Below, one piece after another: positions 8,695 to 17,950 of a stretch of DNA of 26,234 nucleotides. The stretch is from a virus. How positions within the stretch are numbered: the stretch's first letter is position 1; each line of letters starts with the position of its first letter. The stretch covers positions 1 through 26,234 of the IMG/VR virus record IMGVR_UViG_3300025154_000352. One strand, given 5' to 3'. The notes beneath the pieces are model-generated. The model saw only the letters and a program-made list of their open reading frames with translations, had not been told where the DNA came from and made no database searches. The position numbers were made by a program, and so were the translations under genes.

Positions 8695-9807
8695 ATGGCT
8701 TTGAATCAAATTGAAGAAGAGAAGAAAAGAAAGTTGAAATCCGCGCCTTGGCTTAATAGAAGTAATCCTATGAGTACATATAATGAAGAGGGTAAGCCAA
8801 TAACTCTGGATCAAACTCCTCGTATAATTAAGGTAATTGATAGTTTAAAAAATACAGCAGATTATAGAAAAAGTATTAATGATCCTACAAAAGCCTTTAG
8901 TGCAGAAGCTTCGACTAATGAGCCAGGAACAACTTTGCAAAATATTCAAACTCCAACAAGACAAACTTCTCCACTTAGTGAGCCAAAGGTAGCAAAATTA
9001 TATGAGGCTCCAACAAGTTTAAACTTGCCAAAAATCAATGAAATTTCTAATGCACAACGAAATGCAGAGTTAGGCAAGCTGAATGTATCGACTGAAGGAA
9101 ATACAACTACTTATGATATTGGTGGAAATACTCTTTCATTTGAAGGAGATAAAGGTAAGATTAACTTAAGAAATATAAATCAATCAGGTAAGCATCAACC
9201 AACTTGGAATGATTATTTTGAGCAGCAAGCAGCAAGAAGAGATTCTCCTCGCGGCGGATTCTATGGTGTTACTCCAATAACTACAGAGCAACCTGTAGAT
9301 GATAGCATTGGTGGAATGTTTGTGCGAGGCCTTCAGAATAGGCAGGCTAGAGCTGATGCACAAATAATGAATGCTGAAGCAGATCGAGATATGAATCGTG
9401 CAAATTTCCTTTCTACTTTAGATCGTAATCAAATTGCAAGAGATCAACTTTCTCTTGATGTAGATAAGAATCGAATAGATGAGCAAGGAGTTATTGCAGA
9501 AAATAAATTACGCAATATTCAAGGACAGGTATTGCAAAATCCTCCGATTAAAGAAAACCCATTAAAGCCTTTGGTAATTGAAGAACCAGATCCGAATGAT
9601 CCTAGTGGGATGACTAAGAGACAAGTAATTAAAATGCCAAACGCTGAAGGTACTGGATATGTTGATGACACATCAGGTCGAACAACGTTTGCAGAGTCTC
9701 AACCAGATATTATAAAAAGATTAAACCAAATGCGCGAATCTAAAGATCCTAAACTTGCTGCTGCTGAAGCTAAATATAAAGCACATTTTGGAAGTCTTCC
9801 GTATTAA
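8695..9807 (+). CDS. hydrophilic phage protein of unknown function (370 aa)
   Basis: I do not recognise this protein. It is strongly hydrophilic, rich in Asn, Gln, Lys, Glu and Thr, and low in aromatic residues, with a helical stretch at about 200-275 (LQNRQARADAQIMNAEADRDMNRANFLSTLDRNQIARDQLSL..NRIDEQGVIAENKLRN). The tail end contains KDPKLAAAEAKYKAHFG. No signal peptide or catalytic motif. It starts 23 bases after the previous gene, behind a GCGAGG-like ribosome site, and precedes the giant virion protein by 24 bases. A similar arrangement, with a small hydrophilic gene just before a giant ejected protein, suggests a partner or scaffold; this is inference. Confidence 0.55.
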   Translation: MALNQIEEEKKRKLKSAPWLNRSNPMSTYNEEGKPITLDQTPRIIKVIDSLKNTADYRKSINDPTKAFSAEASTNEPGTTLQNIQTPTRQTSPLSEPKVAKLYEAPTSLNLPKINEISNAQRNAELGKLNVSTEGNTTTYDIGGNTLSFEGDKGKINLRNINQSGKHQPTWNDYFEQQAARRDSPRGGFYGVTPITTEQPVDDSIGGMFVRGLQNRQARADAQIMNAEADRDMNRANFLSTLDRNQIARDQLSLDVDKNRIDEQGVIAENKLRNIQGQVLQNPPIKENPLKPLVIEEPDPNDPSGMTKRQVIKMPNAEGTGYVDDTSGRTTFAESQPDIIKRLNQMRESKDPKLAAAEAKYKAHFGSLPY

Positions 9808-9831
9808 TAAATTAACTTATAAGGATATAAA

Positions 9832-12800
9832 ATGGCTGGATTTTTTGATGATACAGAAGAAACTACTTCGCCAGTAGTAAAAAGTTTTTTTGATGATACA
9901 GAAGAAATTAATACTCCTGTTCCAACTGATTCTGATTTTATACCTGGAGTGAAGAGAGGCTTGCAGAATCTTCAGGCGTCTGCTTATGGTGCTACTGCAC
10001 TTGCAGGCTCTGGATTGAAAAAGTTCGGAATGGAATCGACTGGCCAGAATTTGCAAGATTTTGGTATGGAAGGATATAACAGGAATATTGAAGAAGCCAA
10101 ACAGTATCCTAAGAAGAATTCCTTTAAAGATATCTATATTGGCGAAGCAGGAGTAGGTGGTGCTGTTGACTGGGCTCAAGGAACTTTAGGTGAACTTGTC
10201 CCAAGTATGGCTGAGGCTGCTGTTGGTGCGATTGCTGGATCTGCTATTGCTCCTGGTGCAGGTACTGTTGCCGGCGGTTTGGCAGGTAGAACAATTCTTA
10301 AAAAAGGAATTGATGAAGCTGTAAAGCAGTCAGTTAAACGTGGGATTGGAGATTTGACAGAAACTCAGGTAAGGAAGCAACTTACTGGACAAGCATTGAA
10401 GAAGTTTGGCGGAAAGGTTGGTATTGCCGGATCAGTTATGCCACTAGAGTCTGGTGGAATGTATGCAGAGTTGCTGCAGGAAAAAGGCATTGATGCTCCT
10501 GAGACGGCACTGTTGTTTGGTGCTCTGGCAACTTCATTAGAATTTGCTGGTGGTAATAGTAAGTTGGTAGATACTTTTGTAGATGCCTTGAGTAAGGGTT
10601 CAACTGGCACGATTAAAAAGTCTGCAAAGGAATTGCTTACAAATATTCCGCAAGAAGCTTTGCAGGAAGGTGGACAGGAACTGCTTAGTGTTCTTAATAC
10701 TGTAGCAAATACTGATGAGAAGTTATTGACTGCTGATAATGTTGAACGCATTATTGAAAGTATGGCTGCTGGAGCAATTGGTGGTGGAGCTGGTGCAGCA
10801 GTTAATGCAGGATTCTCCGCACAAGCAAAAGATCCTGGGCCTGGAAAGACTGATGCAGAGGTTGAGCTTGATAGAAGGGCTGCAAATATTCTTAATTTGA
10901 AAGAAGATGAACTTGGTAAGAGCATCCAAACTTTAAATGAAACTCTTAAGTTGAATAAAGAAATTCTTGATGATCCTTATAAGCTTGATCAGAAAGCAAG
11001 AGAGTTAAATGTTGATCAGGCTGAATTAATCAGAAAGACTGTTGAGGATAATAAAAATAATCAGAGCCTTCTAGATCGGATTAATTCTGGAATACAGAAG
11101 AAAGAAGAACTTGCTAAGAAGGAATATGAAGCACTTTCTCCTGAAGAGAAGGAAGCAAAAGAAATTGAAAATAAATTATCTGAGAAAAGAATTACTGATG
11201 CACAGAAAATTAATGATGATCTTGATACAATTAATAAGAGAGAAGAAATAGCTCTTAAACAATATAAGGATGAAACTGATCCTACAAAGAAGGCATCAAT
11301 TGCTGACAGGATTTTTAATCTGAAGAAGGAGAAAAATACTCTTCTTGACAGACAGCTGCAGCAGAAAACTAATCAAGTTAGTGACTTTGAAGGGCCGAAA
11401 AAAGCTGATGAAATTCGTCAAGAAAAGGAAAACTTTTATAACCAGCTTTGGCTTGGTGGAGTTAATAAAGATGCAAATGAGTCAGCACAAGTCTTTGGTG
11501 AAAAATCTACTGAGCAGCAAGATATCCTAGATAGACTTTCGACTCAAATTGCAAACACACAAAGTCAGCAAAAGAAACAAGAATTGCAGAAAGTTTATGA
11601 TGGATTATTTCAAACTTTTGAAAGAGATGCTCAGGAATCTGCAGAAACTATTGCGAATGCAGACTTAAGTCAGTTTGATCAACTTGTTAAAGCTAAAGAT
11701 CAGGAACGTCTTAACAAGGTTCTTGAATCTATAGTGGTTGAGCCTGATCCTCAAGCCAGGCAAACACTTTATGAGAAGATGTTCATGCAGCCTGGTGTTA
11801 AAGATGCTGCTGATTCTGCTGAAGTGTTTGCTACTCAAGGTGAAGATGCCGACACTCAGTTTAGAAAGCAAGAACTTCAAAAGGTAATGTCTTCGATTAC
11901 TCAAGAGAGTGATCCGGCAATCAGGCAGAAACTTTACAATCAGATGTTTGAGCAGCCTGGAGTTAAGAATGCTCAGGAATCTGCTGAAGTATTTTTAACA
12001 CAGAAATTTACTGAAAGAGAAAAAGCTGTTATAGAGGATTATTGGCAGGGTGTTAAAAAAGAATTAAATCTTATTCATGAAGAAATGACTCCTGGAACGG
12101 AAGCATTTATGCGGAAGAAGTTCTTTGAGACACAACTTGCTAATATTGAAGGTAATGTCAAAAGTGATACGACAGCACAAAGTGAAGCAAAACAAAATGT
12201 CGTTTCGTCTTTAGCTGAGCAGAATAAGCGCCAGGAATGGTTTCAACAAATTGCTAAAGATCTTGGTGATGTTCCGACACCAAATAGTCAGGCAGTTGAA
12301 ACTGAGATTCCTAGAAACTTGCCAGGAGGTTTGCAGAGTTGGTTCACTAATGAACGGCAAGTAGGTAGTGCTCCACAGTTTCAAGTCGGTGAAACAGATA
12401 GCAAAAAAATAATAAAAGAAGCAGGTGGAAGAGTTATTCTTGATAATCCTGGTGGTAGTTGGTTAGAAGAGCAGCGTAAGAAAGCTAAAGCAAAAGATGA
12501 AAGAACTGGTTTCAGGCATGGTTCTGTCACAGCAAAAATTAATAGAATAGAACTTCCCATAGACTCTGTTGTATTTTTAAGGGGAATGGAAGGTGAAGAT
12601 GTAAGGCTTGATCATTTACAAGATTTTCAAGACACTAGAACAATAATGAAAATACGACGAAGTATCTCTGAAAATGGATATCTTCCAGATAAAGCTATTT
12701 TTATTAATGTAGGATATGATGGCACTGCATTAATCAACGAAGGAAATCATCGAGTTCGTGCAGCAAAACTCGCAGGACTTAAAACAATTCCTGTTGAAAT

Positions 12801-15800
12801 TGCTTATTTTGCTGGTGGAGAATCGGTAAATGGACCGCTGTCACTTGATTCTATAGCAAGAATGGTAACAAAAAATGAAGAGGCATTTGAAGTACGTGAA
12901 AATCAAGAAACATTAGGCAAAGTAAATCTTGATGATATTAAGGGAGCTTTTCCAGGACAAGAAATAAATCAATCTCCTGATGGAACAATATCAGTTAAGT
13001 TTAAAAATGGTCAAGGCTTAACAATCAATAGTATTCAAAATGCTGGCCAAGGCTTTGTTAAGTTAGCAATTGAAACTGGGCAGATGTCAAAGAATGGAAA
13101 GATTCTTGGCATTACGATCGGGAATGAAATTCTTCTTGATGAAAACTTTGCAGACAATAAGACTCTTTGGCATGAGAACAAGCATGTACTTGACAACTTG
13201 GGATTGATTACAGAAGCAGATGATAGCGCTTTGAATCGTGAGTTTAATAAACTTCGTAAAGCAGGTAAGCTTGAATTTGCTCTTAGTACTCATGAAGATC
13301 CAAAGCAAAGGATGGTTGAGAATCGTGCGAACATGTTTGCTCAGATTATGGTCAACAGAGCTGAATATAGAAACACTTCGTTTGGTAAAGTCATTCAACG
13401 AGTAATGGACTTCTTCCAGCAGTTGTTAAGCTTTGGTAAACAAACAGTCTCAGGGTTGGCTCGTGAAGTAGAAAGTGGAAAGATTTATGAGAGGCAAGTA
13501 AATGGACAGACTGTTCAAGTTACTGTTCCTCAAGCTGAAGAAGCTGCAAAGCAATGGTACTCCGCACTTGAGAATGCGGTTGCTGGATTTAATCAGAAGC
13601 AAGCAACACCTGATCAATGGAAAGGAATGATTAAGAACTTTCCAGGACTTAAGCAGGATGAACTTGATTGGGTTGGTGTGAATGATTGGCTTGATAAGCA
13701 GGAAGGAAAAGTTACTCAGGCAGACTTGTTGAAATTTGTTCAAGAAAATAATGTGAGTCTGGAAGAAGTAGTTAAAGAAGAATTAAAATTATCATCTGAA
13801 ATTCAAAAAATGTTTTCTGCTGAAGGAATATCTGCTGAATATGATCCACAAACGAATAGACATTATTTTACAAATTCTTTAGGAAATGATATAGAGTTTA
13901 ATGAATTATCAGAAGATCTTCAAGAAGCTATATATAATAACTTTCCCGATAGTAGCAATACTAAACATTCACATTATCAACTTCCAGATGGAAAGAATTA
14001 TAAAGAATTAATATTAACTTTACCCTCAGAGCAAGATAAAAAGACTTATACTCATGAAGTTCATTGGCCAGGTGTTGTAAATCCTTTAGTTCACATTCGG
14101 TTCAATGAACGGACTGATGCAGATGGAAATAAAGTTCTTTTCCTTGAAGAGATTCAAAGTGATTGGCATCAAGAAGGAAAAAAGAAAGGTTATGAAAATC
14201 CGAATATAATTACCAGAGAAATGGAAATTAAACGGATTGAAGATAAATATCCAAATATAAATTTTTATTCTGGGCCATCTGGACTTACTCCAGGATGGAG
14301 CTTAAAAGAACAAGGAATATCTGATGAAGATTTTGAAGTTTTTAAAGATATAATGTTAGGTTTTTCCGAATTACCTAGAGAAGCTGATTTAGTTGATAGT
14401 GTTCCAAATGCACCATTCAAGAACTCTACTCAGTGGTCTCTCCTTGTCATGAAGCGGATGGTCAGGTATGCTGCTGAAAATGGTTTTGATAAAATTGCAT
14501 GGACGACTGGGCAGCAACAGTTTGATCGTTATGCTCAAGGCACTGAAGAAGAAAAAGCTAAAAGACTTCATGGAATGCAGGAGTTTTATGATAAAATACT
14601 TCCGAATACTTTTAATGCAGAGTTCAATAAGAACAAGTGGGGGAATGCGAAAGTTGAAGTAACAAACATTCCTCAAGGAGAATATAATCCATTAACAAAA
14701 AAGTTTTATAAAGATGGATATGAAGCTGAAGCAAGGCAGCAACTTTCTCTGCCAATCACTAACCGTATGAAATCTAAGGCACTCCGTGAAGGTATGCCGA
14801 TGTTCGAGGTTCGTGAAACTCCAGCGCAGAAGATTAGTGATGATGTTTATCATCAAATGTTTACCGAGCGAAATAGTTTGGTTCGTACAATCGGCCAGAC
14901 CTTGCGAATGAGAGGACATGAAATTAAGCAACTTATCGACAAGGGATTGGGGTCTATATCAACTAGACTTAAAAATGTAGATCCAATGCTTCGTGCAGAG
15001 ATTAGAAACCTCGACTTTCGGACTGCACAAAAGATTGTAACTGCATTACGAATTGCACACCCACTCCTTGAGAAGACTAAGCAAATGAGTCCGCAAGACA
15101 AATTTGTTTGGGATGCAGCTAGGAGAAACTCAGACGAAATTAAGATCAAAGAAATTGCAGCAAAGTACAACATGACCAATGATCAAGAAAAGCTGCGAGC
15201 AGTCTTGGATCACATTCGTCAGGATGCAATTGATGTTGGTTATGATGTGGGTTTCATTGAAGAATACTGGCCCCGCATAATTAAAGATCAAGAGGGATTC
15301 TTGCAGGCAACCAAAGGAATTTCTCAACGACCAGTTATTACTGATGCAATCAAAGTTTATGCAGACAAACTGGGTATGACAGTTGAAAAGTTTGAAATTG
15401 AATATCCTGAGCAAGCAGCAGATATTGCAAGCAATACAATACTTGGCAGGAACCTCGGTATTGGTGGACCAGGCAATATTCAAGCCAGGCAATATGAAAC
15501 TGTTCCACCAGAATTGAATAAATTCTACATGGATAGTGATGCCGCATTGATGCAATACATCTATAGTATGACAAAGAAAATAGAAGCAAGACGATTCTTT
15601 GGTAAGGTTCCAGAAAGAATAGCAACCCTGAAAGCTGAGAAGAAACGAAAGCAGGTAATGCTAGAAGAGTATACAAAGGCTAATAATACTGCACGCATAG
15701 AAGATGTTTCTGGCGACCTAATTAGGATTGAACAAGAATTGGATAAGTACAAACTGCAAAGAGATTACACTGAGAATATCGGAGCCTATATTAATGACCT

Positions 15801-17202
15801 CAGATTGAGTGGAAGAATTCAAGATGATGATCAAAAAGTAGTAAGGGATATTCTTGATGCTAGATTCCACGAGCATGGAGCTACAGGAATAGTTAATGCT
15901 TACAAAAATATGTCATACATCGATGTTATGGGATCGCCTATATCAGCGCTGACTCAGATTGGAGATTTGGCTTGGGCGATGTATGTAGGCAAAGTATGGA
16001 CACCACGTGGACTAGCTGATACGATTAAGAATGTTGGTAAAGCCATAACTAAGAAGTCTGAAATAACTAAGGAAGACTTAGGGATTGAGAGGATCGCCCA
16101 GGAGTTTGCAGACGGAACGACACTAGGGAATGCAGTAAGTTGGGTATTCAAAAAAGTTGGACTTGAAAGAATAGATTCGATCGGCAAAGAGACTTTGATC
16201 AACAATGCGTTTAGTAACTACAAGGTTATGGCCAGCACTGAGGCTGGACGAACAGAACTGCTAAAGCAAATCAAGCCAATCTTTGGAACACAGTCTGAGA
16301 GTGTAATAAATGATTTGCTCGCAGGAAATCCGACAGACAACGTAAAGATGTTGCTGTACCATCGCTTGCTTGATTTCCAACCTGTAGCGCTTTCTGAAAT
16401 GTCAGAGCAATATCTCAAGAGTGGAAATGGCCGAGTGTTTTATATGCTCAAGACATACACACTCAAACAGTTTGATGTTTTCAGAAATGAAGCATGGCAC
16501 AAAATTAAGACTGGCGAACGGGATCAGGTTATTGAAGGAATTGGTAACATGATTAAGCTGGTGAGTTTACTTACACTGGCTAATGCAGGCGCAGATGAGT
16601 TGAAGGATTGGATGTTGGGGAAAGAAACTAAGTTTGAAGATAACGTGATTGAAAACTTCTTAACTATGGGTGGAGCATCAAAGTTTGTAAGGATGCAAAC
16701 AGCTCGGGAAGGTTTAGGATCTGGATTGATCGGGCAGATTTTGCCACCATTCAGGTTTGTAAACTCCATCAGTAAGGACCTTAACCAATTGTATGGGTCT
16801 TACATTACAGGAGATACAATTGATTTTGATCATGCAAGAATTGTAGAGTCCATTCCAATTGGTGGGAAGATTTATTATTGGCATTACGGAAGGGGAGAGG
16901 ACTACAAAAAGAGTAGTAACGAACAAGAGTTTAGTAAGGTCAGTAAGGAAGTCGATATCTTCAAGAAGCAACTTGAAAACTCGGAAGACAAACGAACCTT
17001 CTTGAATTCAAACCTGGATGGCTTCAAACAAATGAAGTTGCATGAAAACTTTCAGAGTGCTCTCAATCGGAACCAGGCAGTAATTAATAAGTTGAAAAAG
17101 ATTGAGCAGACAACAAATGTTAGAGAAAGGCTTGGACAGTTGCAGCATCAACGAGAGGTAATATTAAAAAGATATTTTGAAGTTGTAGATACGATGCAAT
17201 AA
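9832..17202 (+). CDS. giant polyvalent-type virion/ejection protein (2456 aa)
   Basis: Ordered features: duplicated FFDDTEE at residues 4-10 and 19-25; glycine/alanine-rich hydrophobic stretches at about 121-155 and 311-329; charged coiled coil at about 340-520; a four-copy ~55-residue repeat (about 528-724); a ParB/sulfiredoxin-like domain at about 905-995 with NEGNHRVRAAKLAG (969 on); a zincin-like domain with HENKH (H1114, E1115, H1118) and a downstream ENRANMFAQ (E1163); a domain with EIQSDWHQ (about 1440-1447) running to about 1661; EEYWPRI at 1810-1816; and a helical C-terminus with LPPFRFVNSISKDL near 2304. The ParB-like, metallopeptidase and EIQSDWHQ set is known from polyvalent proteins of phages and conjugative elements. 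The ribosome site is AAGGAT. Such proteins are thought to enter the host with the DNA; that role here is inferred. Confidence 0.8.
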   Translation: MAGFFDDTEETTSPVVKSFFDDTEEINTPVPTDSDFIPGVKRGLQNLQASAYGATALAGSGLKKFGMESTGQNLQDFGMEGYNRNIEEAKQYPKKNSFKDIYIGEAGVGGAVDWAQGTLGELVPSMAEAAVGAIAGSAIAPGAGTVAGGLAGRTILKKGIDEAVKQSVKRGIGDLTETQVRKQLTGQALKKFGGKVGIAGSVMPLESGGMYAELLQEKGIDAPETALLFGALATSLEFAGGNSKLVDTFVDALSKGSTGTIKKSAKELLTNIPQEALQEGGQELLSVLNTVANTDEKLLTADNVERIIESMAAGAIGGGAGAAVNAGFSAQAKDPGPGKTDAEVELDRRAANILNLKEDELGKSIQTLNETLKLNKEILDDPYKLDQKARELNVDQAELIRKTVEDNKNNQSLLDRINSGIQKKEELAKKEYEALSPEEKEAKEIENKLSEKRITDAQKINDDLDTINKREEIALKQYKDETDPTKKASIADRIFNLKKEKNTLLDRQLQQKTNQVSDFEGPKKADEIRQEKENFYNQLWLGGVNKDANESAQVFGEKSTEQQDILDRLSTQIANTQSQQKKQELQKVYDGLFQTFERDAQESAETIANADLSQFDQLVKAKDQERLNKVLESIVVEPDPQARQTLYEKMFMQPGVKDAADSAEVFATQGEDADTQFRKQELQKVMSSITQESDPAIRQKLYNQMFEQPGVKNAQESAEVFLTQKFTEREKAVIEDYWQGVKKELNLIHEEMTPGTEAFMRKKFFETQLANIEGNVKSDTTAQSEAKQNVVSSLAEQNKRQEWFQQIAKDLGDVPTPNSQAVETEIPRNLPGGLQSWFTNERQVGSAPQFQVGETDSKKIIKEAGGRVILDNPGGSWLEEQRKKAKAKDERTGFRHGSVTAKINRIELPIDSVVFLRGMEGEDVRLDHLQDFQDTRTIMKIRRSISENGYLPDKAIFINVGYDGTALINEGNHRVRAAKLAGLKTIPVEIAYFAGGESVNGPLSLDSIARMVTKNEEAFEVRENQETLGKVNLDDIKGAFPGQEINQSPDGTISVKFKNGQGLTINSIQNAGQGFVKLAIETGQMSKNGKILGITIGNEILLDENFADNKTLWHENKHVLDNLGLITEADDSALNREFNKLRKAGKLEFALSTHEDPKQRMVENRANMFAQIMVNRAEYRNTSFGKVIQRVMDFFQQLLSFGKQTVSGLAREVESGKIYERQVNGQTVQVTVPQAEEAAKQWYSALENAVAGFNQKQATPDQWKGMIKNFPGLKQDELDWVGVNDWLDKQEGKVTQADLLKFVQENNVSLEEVVKEELKLSSEIQKMFSAEGISAEYDPQTNRHYFTNSLGNDIEFNELSEDLQEAIYNNFPDSSNTKHSHYQLPDGKNYKELILTLPSEQDKKTYTHEVHWPGVVNPLVHIRFNERTDADGNKVLFLEEIQSDWHQEGKKKGYENPNIITREMEIKRIEDKYPNINFYSGPSGLTPGWSLKEQGISDEDFEVFKDIMLGFSELPREADLVDSVPNAPFKNSTQWSLLVMKRMVRYAAENGFDKIAWTTGQQQFDRYAQGTEEEKAKRLHGMQEFYDKILPNTFNAEFNKNKWGNAKVEVTNIPQGEYNPLTKKFYKDGYEAEARQQLSLPITNRMKSKALREGMPMFEVRETPAQKISDDVYHQMFTERNSLVRTIGQTLRMRGHEIKQLIDKGLGSISTRLKNVDPMLRAEIRNLDFRTAQKIVTALRIAHPLLEKTKQMSPQDKFVWDAARRNSDEIKIKEIAAKYNMTNDQEKLRAVLDHIRQDAIDVGYDVGFIEEYWPRIIKDQEGFLQATKGISQRPVITDAIKVYADKLGMTVEKFEIEYPEQAADIASNTILGRNLGIGGPGNIQARQYETVPPELNKFYMDSDAALMQYIYSMTKKIEARRFFGKVPERIATLKAEKKRKQVMLEEYTKANNTARIEDVSGDLIRIEQELDKYKLQRDYTENIGAYINDLRLSGRIQDDDQKVVRDILDARFHEHGATGIVNAYKNMSYIDVMGSPISALTQIGDLAWAMYVGKVWTPRGLADTIKNVGKAITKKSEITKEDLGIERIAQEFADGTTLGNAVSWVFKKVGLERIDSIGKETLINNAFSNYKVMASTEAGRTELLKQIKPIFGTQSESVINDLLAGNPTDNVKMLLYHRLLDFQPVALSEMSEQYLKSGNGRVFYMLKTYTLKQFDVFRNEAWHKIKTGERDQVIEGIGNMIKLVSLLTLANAGADELKDWMLGKETKFEDNVIENFLTMGGASKFVRMQTAREGLGSGLIGQILPPFRFVNSISKDLNQLYGSYITGDTIDFDHARIVESIPIGGKIYYWHYGRGEDYKKSSNEQEFSKVSKEVDIFKKQLENSEDKRTFLNSNLDGFKQMKLHENFQSALNRNQAVINKLKKIEQTTNVRERLGQLQHQREVILKRYFEVVDTMQ
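9841..9907 (+). repeat. 22-base exact direct repeat encoding FFDDTEE twice
   Basis: A 22-base sequence beginning ttttttgatgatacag is present at 9841-9862 and again at 9886-9907, with a 45-base period. It encodes two copies of the acidic-aromatic motif FFDDTEE at the N-terminus of the giant protein. Tandem N-terminal FFD.(D/F) motifs occur in other polyvalent-type proteins as far as I recall, which points to a short linear motif under selection rather than a chance duplication. Confidence 0.8.
11413..12003 (+). repeat. four diverged ~55-residue repeats inside the giant protein
   Basis: Four copies share a pattern Y..(m/l)F.......DA.eSAEvf.tq. The anchoring tyrosines are at residues 536, 589, 647 and 702, a spacing of 53, 58 and 55. 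Copies 3 and 4 are the closest: LYEKMFMQPGVKDAADSAEV and LYNQMFEQPGVKNAQESAEV, each preceded by a DP..RQ segment (D639 and D694, exactly 165 bases apart). Copy 1 reads FYNQLWLGGVNKDANESAQV and copy 2 VYDGLFQTFERDAQESAE. ELQKV also recurs before copy 2 and copy 4. Confidence 0.7.
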
Positions 17203-17210
17203 AAATGAAT

Positions 17211-17250
17211 AGCCAGAACTCATACTGTTTCGTGAGTTCTGGCTTTTGTT
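17211..17250 (+). terminator. rho-independent terminator closing the structural operon
   Basis: A perfect 12-base-pair stem, AGCCAGAACTCA (17211-17222) and TGAGTTCTGGCT (17233-17244), encloses a 10-base loop and is followed by TTTGTTT. It begins 8 bases after the stop of the giant protein gene. The convergent minus-strand gene ends at 17250, 6 bases from the stem. On the minus strand the stem is followed by attcatttttatt, so it may work in both directions, more weakly for the leftward operon. Confidence 0.9.
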
Positions 17251-17867
17251 TATACTTTGTTTAAAGGAAATTTAAATTTTGTTATGCCTGCAAAATCTTC
17301 AGCAGATTTTCTAGCTTTTACGGCATCTTCAAAATTTAAGAATATTCCTAATAATATATATTTTTTATTAATAGTAATTCCTGCCTGCCATTTATTTCTT
17401 TGTTTATTCCAACTAACTCCAATAACACCTGAAACACTATTTTTACTTACACTTCTATTTAAACAGTTTTGTTGTTTAGTAACAAGTCTAAGATTTATTA
17501 TTCTATTGTCAGATGGATCTCTATTAATATGATCAATATCTTTATTTGGTTTCTTACCATAATAAATATACCATATTAATCTATGTACTGAATATACTTT
17601 TCCTCTAATAGAAACATGTTTATAACCTTTAGAATTAGCATATCCAGCTTTTCCATCAGCATTAGGAAAATAAATTTTTTTCTTTCTTGGAGGATCACGA
17701 TATATTAAATCACCCGTTTCAGGATTATAAATAAACATCTTTCTTAATTCTTTTAAAGTAATTTCTTTCTTCTCAATTACTTTATCTAATTTATTTATGC
17801 TTTCTTCTTTCATATATGTAGCATAAACATTACCATTCCCATCCTGCATACATACAACATTTGGCAT
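17250..17867 (-). CDS. HNH homing endonuclease with AP2 DNA-binding domain (205 aa)
   Basis: Domain order: 'FIYNPETGDLIYRDPP' (about 45-60), the usual lead-in of this family; an HNH_3-type nuclease core with VHRLIWYIYYGKKPNKDIDHINRDPSDNRI (H95, D112-H113, N115, N121); then an AP2 domain at about 147-192 (SGVIGVSWNKQRNKWQAGI ... LLGIFLNFEDAVKARKSAEDF). Phage proteins of this build are free-standing homing endonucleases. The ATG at 17867 has AAGAGG 7 bases upstream; later ATGs in frame lack this. It is the last gene of the minus-strand operon, after an 83-base gap behind ThyX, and is very AT-rich compared with ThyX, consistent with a mobile insertion. Confidence 0.9.
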   Translation of the reverse strand: MPNVVCMQDGNGNVYATYMKEESINKLDKVIEKKEITLKELRKMFIYNPETGDLIYRDPPRKKKIYFPNADGKAGYANSKGYKHVSIRGKVYSVHRLIWYIYYGKKPNKDIDHINRDPSDNRIINLRLVTKQQNCLNRSVSKNSVSGVIGVSWNKQRNKWQAGITINKKYILLGIFLNFEDAVKARKSAEDFAGITKFKFPLNKV

Positions 17868-17898
17868 AAATATACCTCTTATTAGATAATGAGTGACC

Positions 17899-17947
17899 GT
17901 TCATAAATGAACAACCAGTTGTCAAACATTAACTTAAGTTCCACAAC
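17899..17947. promoter_or_regulatory. cluster of short dyads between ThyX and the HNH-AP2 gene
   Basis: The 83-base gap holds three adjoining inverted repeats: GTTCAT-AA-ATGAAC (17899-17912), ACAAC-CA-GTTGT (17911-17922) and the perfect palindrome AACTTAAGTT (17931-17940), then ACAAC again at 17943-17947. This may be an operator, an RNA structure or the border of the inserted endonuclease gene. No convincing promoter accompanies it. The role is unknown. Confidence 0.35.
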
Positions 17948-17950
17948 TAA

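Noticed and set aside
10365-10925. 186-residue minus-strand ORF within the giant gene
   Set aside because: Low-complexity Ser/Ala/Pro translation opposite an alanine/glycine-rich coding stretch, with no ribosome site: a shadow frame.
17900-17925. Minus-strand promoter TTGACA (17925-17920) with TATGAA (17905-17900) before the HNH-AP2 gene
   Set aside because: The spacer is only 14 bases, too short for a standard sigma-70 promoter; it is probably a chance match in AT-rich DNA.
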